Source of the DNA: Cyanobacteriota bacterium
GTDB taxonomy: Bacteria; Cyanobacteriota; Cyanobacteriia; PCC-6307; Cyanobiaceae
DNA: 7,930 nt
Direction of reading: 5' to 3'
Assembly (NCBI GenBank): GCA_947463165.1
Contig: CANHSW010000093.1
Span: 1 to 7,930 of the forward strand
In this document: one piece after another, positions 4,055 through 7,930 of the stretch
How the letters are laid out: each line of letters begins with the position of its first letter
How positions within the stretch are numbered: the first letter of the stretch is position 1
Translations under genes and position numbers: made by a program
The notes under the pieces: generated by a model
Told to the model about the DNA's origin: nothing
Seen by the model: only the letters and a program-made list of their open reading frames with translations
Databases searched by the model: none

Positions 4055-5917
4055 CGCAACGCCAGTGTCAAGGAGCCGAAGCTGGATGGCGGCAGGCTGT
4101 TCTGGTTGGAGCAGCGGCCCCAGGAGCGGGGCCGCACCACCCTGCTGATGGCCGACGCGGGACCGCCAGAGGCGGGACCGCCTGGGGCGGGGGCGCCCCA
4201 GGCGACGATCGAACTCAGCCCCGGCGCCTGGAACCTGCGCGCTCGCGTGCACGAATACGGCGGCGGCAGCTATGCGGTGGCCGGCCCCGACCTGGTGTGG
4301 GTGCACGACGGCGATCGCTGCCTTTGGCATCTGGCCCTCGATCCCGCCAGTGGCAAGCCCACCGGCGAGCCCCGCCGGCTGACGCCCCTGCCCGCCCAGG
4401 AGGGAGCCTGGGCCTTTGCCGATGGCCTTATCGATCGGGCTCGCCAGCGCTGGATCGGCGTGCTCGAGAGCGAGGGCCGCGACCAGCTGGTCGCCGTGCC
4501 CCTGGCGGGCGGCCCGCCAATACCGCTGCATCGGCCCGCGGATTTCTGTGGTTATGCGGTGCTCAGCCCAAACGCCGCCCAGCTGGCCTGGATTGAGTGG
4601 CAGCAGCCCTGTATGCCCTGGCAGCGCAGCAGCCTCTGGTTGGCCGACCTCGGCCCGGCGGGGGAGCTGCTGCGGCCCCGGCTGGTGGCTGGCTCCCGGC
4701 CGGGGGAGGGGCCCGCCTGCTCGGTATTCCAGCCTCTCTGGATCGGTCCCCAATCCCTGGTGGTGGCCAGCGATGCCTCGGGCTGGTGGAACCTGCAACA
4801 GCTCGACACCGCCACCGGCGCCTGGCGCCCCCTGCTGCCGATGGCGGCCGAATTCGCCATGCCCCAGTGGGTGTACGGCATGCGCACCACCGCCTGGGAC
4901 GGGCAGCATCTGATTGCTGCGGCCTGCCGCGATGGCGCCTGGGAGCTGGGGCTGATTGAGGCGGGTAAGTGGCGGCCATTGGGGATTCCCTACGACGATC
5001 TGGCCGAACTGAGTGCTGCCGATGGGCGCCTGGTGGCGGTGGCCAGCAATCCCACCAGCCCCCAGGGCTTGCTGGAACTAAACCTTCGTAGTGGCCGGTG
5101 GCGCCATCGCCCCGCAGCCCCCTGCCCCCTGGCCCCCGAGGCGATCGCGGTGGGGGAACCGCTCTGGTTTGCCGGCCATGGTGGCCAGCGCACCCACGCC
5201 TGGTTCTATCCGCCCCAGGGCGGCGCCCATCCCCAGGCGCCCCTGTTGGTGAAGGGCCACAGCGGTCCCACCGGCATGGCGCGGCGCGGTTTGAGCCTCG
5301 CCATCCAGTACTGGACCTGCAGGGGCTGGGGCGTGGTGGACGTGAACTACGGCGGTTCCACTGGGTTTGGTCGGGCCTATCGCGAGCGGCTCGATGGCCA
5401 ATGGGGCGTTGGCGATGTGGCCGACTGCGCCGCCGCCGCCGAGGCCCTGGTGCGGGCCGGCTGCGCTTCCCCGGAGCGCATCGCCATCGAGGGCGGCAGC
5501 GCCGGGGGCTACACCGCCCTGGCGGCCCTCTGTTTCACCGATCGCTTCCGGGCTGGAGCCAGCCGCTACGGCGTGGCCGACCTCAGCGCCCTGGCCCGCG
5601 ATACCCACCGCTTTGAGGCCCACTATCTCGATGGCCTGGTGGGGCCCTGGCCGGCAGCTAGCGACAGCTACGCCGCCCGCTCACCGCTGCTGCATGCCCA
5701 GCGCATCCGCTGCCCGGTGATCTTTTTTCAAGGACTGGAGGATCGGGTGGTGCCGCCCGCCCAAACCGACCAGATGGCGGCGGCGCTGGCGGCCAACGGC
5801 ATTGAGGTGATGGTGCACCGCTTTGCCGGCGAGGGCCATGGCTTCCGCAGCGGTGAGGTGCAGAGTTTGGTGTTGGAGGCAACGGAGGCATTTTTCTCCC
5901 GCCACTTCGGGCTGTGA
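4028..5917 (+). CDS. S9-family serine peptidase (prolyl oligopeptidase/acylaminoacyl-peptidase type)
   Basis: This is a 629-residue protein, presumably cytoplasmic as no signal peptide is seen. It hydrolyses short peptides or acylated peptide ends; the exact specificity cannot be read from sequence. An N-terminal beta-propeller-like region (about 15-360), with VHEYGGGSYAV near its start, precedes an alpha/beta-hydrolase domain (about 400-629). The catalytic triad is visible: Ser491 in GGSAGGY, Asp572 in GLEDRVVPP, and His604 in GEGHGF. The start is uncertain. The ATG at 4028 fits the usual family N terminus. A GTG at 3908 or 3911, the latter with GGGAG at good spacing, would add about 40 residues made of 8-residue repeats. 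A second short repeat lies at 4154-4198. The end overlaps gltS by 4 bases (GTGA), so the two are likely one operon. It is divergent from def. Confidence 0.9.
   Translation: MLTAQQVVGRNASVKEPKLDGGRLFWLEQRPQERGRTTLLMADAGPPEAGPPGAGAPQATIELSPGAWNLRARVHEYGGGSYAVAGPDLVWVHDGDRCLWHLALDPASGKPTGEPRRLTPLPAQEGAWAFADGLIDRARQRWIGVLESEGRDQLVAVPLAGGPPIPLHRPADFCGYAVLSPNAAQLAWIEWQQPCMPWQRSSLWLADLGPAGELLRPRLVAGSRPGEGPACSVFQPLWIGPQSLVVASDASGWWNLQQLDTATGAWRPLLPMAAEFAMPQWVYGMRTTAWDGQHLIAAACRDGAWELGLIEAGKWRPLGIPYDDLAELSAADGRLVAVASNPTSPQGLLELNLRSGRWRHRPAAPCPLAPEAIAVGEPLWFAGHGGQRTHAWFYPPQGGAHPQAPLLVKGHSGPTGMARRGLSLAIQYWTCRGWGVVDVNYGGSTGFGRAYRERLDGQWGVGDVADCAAAAEALVRAGCASPERIAIEGGSAGGYTALAALCFTDRFRAGASRYGVADLSALARDTHRFEAHYLDGLVGPWPAASDSYAARSPLLHAQRIRCPVIFFQGLEDRVVPPAQTDQMAAALAANGIEVMVHRFAGEGHGFRSGEVQSLVLEATEAFFSRHFGL
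4154..4198 (+). repeat. Three-unit 15-bp in-frame repeat in the peptidase gene
   Basis: Units at 4154, 4169 and 4184 encode DAGPP, EAGPP and GAGAP. The first two are near identical (GCGGGACCGCC in both). They make a proline/glycine-rich linker just before the conserved VHEYGGG segment of the propeller, a place where insertions should be tolerated. Confidence 0.7.
4311..4318. repeat. HIP1 octamer, first copy
   Basis: GCGATCGC is the highly iterated palindrome found in excess in many cyanobacterial genomes. Here it lies inside the peptidase gene. It supports the taxonomic guess and has no assigned function in this position. Confidence 0.8.
5141..5148. repeat. HIP1 octamer, second copy
   Basis: This is a second exact GCGATCGC within the peptidase coding sequence, encoding part of an AIA segment. 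Two copies in under 8 kb is compatible with a HIP1-containing cyanobacterium, though a GC-rich genome could give one by chance. Confidence 0.8.
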
Positions 5918-7401
5918 TTTTTTCTTGGTTAAGGCAACTAGCGGCTTTGCTGCAGCAATTGGGGGCCGATTGGCAGCCATGGCCCCTGGCCCTCGGGCTG
6001 CTGGCGGTGCTGCTACTGATCGGCACCGCCATCGGTGCCGCCATCGGCTTGAAGCGCTGGGGGGTGCCCGAGGCCCTGCTGGCCGGCGGCCTCGGCCTGC
6101 TGTTGGCACCGAGCGGCCCCTTGCCGCTGCTGCCGCCGGCGGTGATCGAGCGGTGGAACAACCTGCCGCTGGCGCTGCTCACCCTGGTGTTCGCCACCTT
6201 GATGTTGAGCAAACCCCTGCCCCGGATTGGCAGCATCTGGCGGCCGGTGACGGCTCAGCTGCTGCTGGCCCTCACCCTGGCCTTTGGCCAGTTCATGGTG
6301 GGAGGGTTGGCGGTGTTGCTGGTGCTGCAACCGCTGATCGGCGCCCCACCGGTGATGGCCGCATTGATTGAGGTGGCCTACGAGGGCGGCCATGGGTCGG
6401 CCGCGGCCATGGGCCCCAGCTACGCCCGGCTGGGCTTGGCCAGTGGAGAGGCGCTGGGGCTGGCGATGGCCACCGTGGGTCTGCTCAGCGCCACCCTGGT
6501 GGGGGCCCTGGTGGTGCTGTTGGGGCGCAGTCGCCGCTGGCTGTTGGCCAGTTCGCTGCCGATCGCCCAACCGGCGCCAGCCGCAGCGCCAGCTGCGGCG
6601 CCCAGCAGCTCTCCAAATCGAGTCTCAAATTCCTCCACTGGTGGCGCCACAAGTGCCTCTCCTTGCCAGGGCGATAACGGCCCGGCGGTGTGGCTGGTCA
6701 ACCTGGCCCTCGCCGGGGCTGCGGTGTTGTTGGGCACTTTGATGCTGCGGGGCCTGCAGGAGTTGGCGGCTCGCTGGGGGGGCGGCTTTGCGCTGGTGAT
6801 CGACGGCCTGCCGGTGTTTCCCCTGGCCCTGCTGGGTTCGCTGCTGGTGCGGTTGCTGCTGGAGCGCGGCGGTAAGGGCCACTGGGCTGCGGCGAGGGTG
6901 CAGGGCCGGCTCGGCACCCTGGCGGCAGACCTCTTAATCACCGCCGCCACCGCCTGCCTGGATCTGTCGCTGCTGGCTGAACAGTGGCTGGCGCTCACGG
7001 TGCTGGCGGTGGCGGGCTTGCTATGGAATGTGGCGGTGGTGCTGCTGTTGGGGCCGCGCATCCTGCCGCCAAATTGGTTTGAGCGGGGCCTGGTGGAGTT
7101 CGGTCAGGCCACCGGCGTGGCGGCCAGTGGCCTACTGCTACTGAACATGGTGGATCCCCAAGACCAGGGCGATGCCCTCACCCCCTTCTCGATCAAACAG
7201 TTGCTGCTGCAGCCCTTCATCGCCGGCGGCATCGTTACCGTGGCCGCACCGCTGGCGATCGATGGCTGGGGTCTGCCGGCCTGGACGCTGTTTTGCCTGG
7301 CTTTGGTGATTCTCTGGATCAGCCTGGGGCTGTGGTTGGGCCGCAGCCATACAGCAGCTTGCCCATCTGCTGCTGCACCCGCCGCATTTCCTCCTGGCTG
7401 A
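5914..7401 (+). CDS. gltS: Sodium/glutamate symporter, GltS (ESS) family
   Basis: This 495-residue integral membrane protein is assigned to the ESS family, which imports glutamate with sodium across the plasma membrane. It has two homologous halves. The first carries the signature EGGHGSAAAMGPSY (157-170) and the second EFGQATGVAASG (395-406); these glycine-rich re-entrant segments form the substrate path. About ten hydrophobic segments are visible, including 24-45, 84-99, 112-137, 178-203, 258-278, 299-315, 355-379 and 454-475. A long low-complexity cytoplasmic loop (about 205-257) joins the halves, and it contains a short alanine/proline repeat. The GTG start shares 4 bases with the peptidase stop, so translational coupling is likely; no separate Shine-Dalgarno is seen. 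The 3' end overlaps the convergent aldolase gene by 83 bases. Substrate is inferred from the family; related dicarboxylates are possible. Confidence 0.85.
   Translation: MIFSWLRQLAALLQQLGADWQPWPLALGLLAVLLLIGTAIGAAIGLKRWGVPEALLAGGLGLLLAPSGPLPLLPPAVIERWNNLPLALLTLVFATLMLSKPLPRIGSIWRPVTAQLLLALTLAFGQFMVGGLAVLLVLQPLIGAPPVMAALIEVAYEGGHGSAAAMGPSYARLGLASGEALGLAMATVGLLSATLVGALVVLLGRSRRWLLASSLPIAQPAPAAAPAAAPSSSPNRVSNSSTGGATSASPCQGDNGPAVWLVNLALAGAAVLLGTLMLRGLQELAARWGGGFALVIDGLPVFPLALLGSLLVRLLLERGGKGHWAAARVQGRLGTLAADLLITAATACLDLSLLAEQWLALTVLAVAGLLWNVAVVLLLGPRILPPNWFERGLVEFGQATGVAASGLLLLNMVDPQDQGDALTPFSIKQLLLQPFIAGGIVTVAAPLAIDGWGLPAWTLFCLALVILWISLGLWLGRSHTAACPSAAAPAAFPPG
6574..6609 (+). repeat. Three-unit 12-bp repeat in the gltS central loop
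   Basis: Units at 6574, 6586 and 6598 encode APAA, APAA and APSS. They fall in the hydrophilic loop between the two halves of the transporter. The encoded alanine/proline run is low complexity and probably disordered. Confidence 0.6.
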
Positions 7402-7930
7402 GCAGCGGCGGCTCCCCCAGCAAACTGGCTTCTAAATACATGGCAGCCAGGGTTTCCACCTCGATGGCCACCCGCAGCGCCTGCTCCGGACTGGTGCCCA
7501 GGGCCACCTGGCCGTGGTGGCCGAGCAGGCAGGCCAGGCGGCCCTCCAGGGCCTGCACCGCCAACTGGGAAAGCTCCCCGGTGCCGAAGGTGGCATAGCC
7601 AGCGCAGCGAATGTCGGCGCCGCCAGCCACGGCCACCATGTAGTGGAAGCTGGGGATGCCACGGCCATGGCAGGCCAGGGCCGTGGCCCGGATCGAGTGG
7701 CAGTGCACCACCGCCTGGATTTCCGGCCGCAGGCGCAGCACATCTGCATGCAGGCGCCACTCAGAGGAGGGTCGCCGTGCTGGGCCCTCGGCCATGGCGG
7801 CGCTGGCCAGGGGTTGACCCTGCCAATCGAGCGCCACCAGATCCTCTGGGCCCATCAGCTCGTAGGGAAGTGAGGTGGGTGTAATCAGCAGGCCGCCCTC
7901 GATGCGTGCTGAGAGATTGCCCGAGGTGCC
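7319..7930 (-). CDS. fucA: Class II aldolase, L-fuculose-phosphate aldolase-like (N terminus cut off)
   Basis: 203 residues are visible; the gene continues past the right edge, and about 24 N-terminal residues are missing by comparison with E. coli FucA. Such enzymes are zinc-dependent and cleave a sugar 1-phosphate to dihydroxyacetone phosphate plus an aldehyde. The visible part opens with GTSGNLSAR, a phosphate-binding motif, followed by ITPTSLPYE. Catalytic Glu57 is in PSSEWR, zinc ligands His76 and His78 are in VVHCHS, and the third is His139 in LLGHHG. The spacing between these residues (19, 2 and 61) matches FucA (E73, H92, H94, H155). An insertion of about 8 residues precedes the PSSEW motif. 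HYMVAVAGG and YATFGTGEL also agree with FucA rather than AraD or MtnB. The true substrate may be 5-deoxyribulose 1-phosphate or a methylthio analogue rather than fuculose phosphate. Confidence 0.85.
   Translation of the reverse strand, partial: GTSGNLSARIEGGLLITPTSLPYELMGPEDLVALDWQGQPLASAAMAEGPARRPSSEWRLHADVLRLRPEIQAVVHCHSIRATALACHGRGIPSFHYMVAVAGGADIRCAGYATFGTGELSQLAVQALEGRLACLLGHHGQVALGTSPEQALRVAIEVETLAAMYLEASLLGEPPLLSQEEMRRVQQQMGKLLYGCGPTTAPG

Noticed and set aside
3860..4909. A 349-codon open frame on the minus strand opposite the S9 peptidase
   Set aside because: It is antisense to a well-supported peptidase, has no domain, and shows only the mirrored 24-bp repeat. It is a shadow frame.

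Overview
This window most likely comes from a GC-rich unicellular cyanobacterium of the Synechococcus/Cyanobium (picocyanobacterial) type. The evidence is a DUF3747-type exported protein, a short basic bS21, a cyanobacterial-style peptide deformylase, two copies of the cyanobacterial HIP1 octamer GCGATCGC (4311 and 5141), and the overall gene style. The assignment rests on recognised protein families, not on a search.

Layout, left to right. 1-297 has no gene. It is AT-richer than the rest and holds an imperfect inverted-repeat pair that looks like the remains of a small transposable element. 298-1848 (+) is a complete ComM/YifB AAA+ ATPase. 1849-2042, between convergent genes, holds a second small element with a related end, a long hairpin, and a probable rpsU terminator. 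On the minus strand, read right to left, lie def (3855-3250), a 63-residue membrane protein (3138-2947), a DUF3747 secreted protein (2886-2296) and rpsU (2213-2043). They are colinear with gaps of roughly 50-110 bases. A strong G-quadruplex motif lies between the last two, directly upstream of a candidate rpsU promoter. Divergent from def are an S9-family serine peptidase (4028-5917, possibly from 3908/3911) and, overlapping it by 4 bases, a GltS-type sodium/glutamate symporter (5914-7401). The window ends in a class II aldolase of the FucA type on the minus strand. Its N terminus is cut off by the edge, and its 3' end overlaps the end of gltS by 83 bases.

Functionally this is mostly housekeeping: recombination during DNA uptake (ComM), translation and protein maturation (bS21, deformylase), peptide turnover linked to amino-acid uptake (S9 peptidase + GltS), and sugar-phosphate cleavage (FucA-like). 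I found no defence system, CRISPR array, tRNA, rRNA or intact transposase. The unusual content is in fine structure: two small IS5-like element remnants, short in-frame tandem repeats (24, 15, 12 and 13 bp), a G4 motif at the rpsU promoter, a probable TTG start for def, and a convergent coding overlap.
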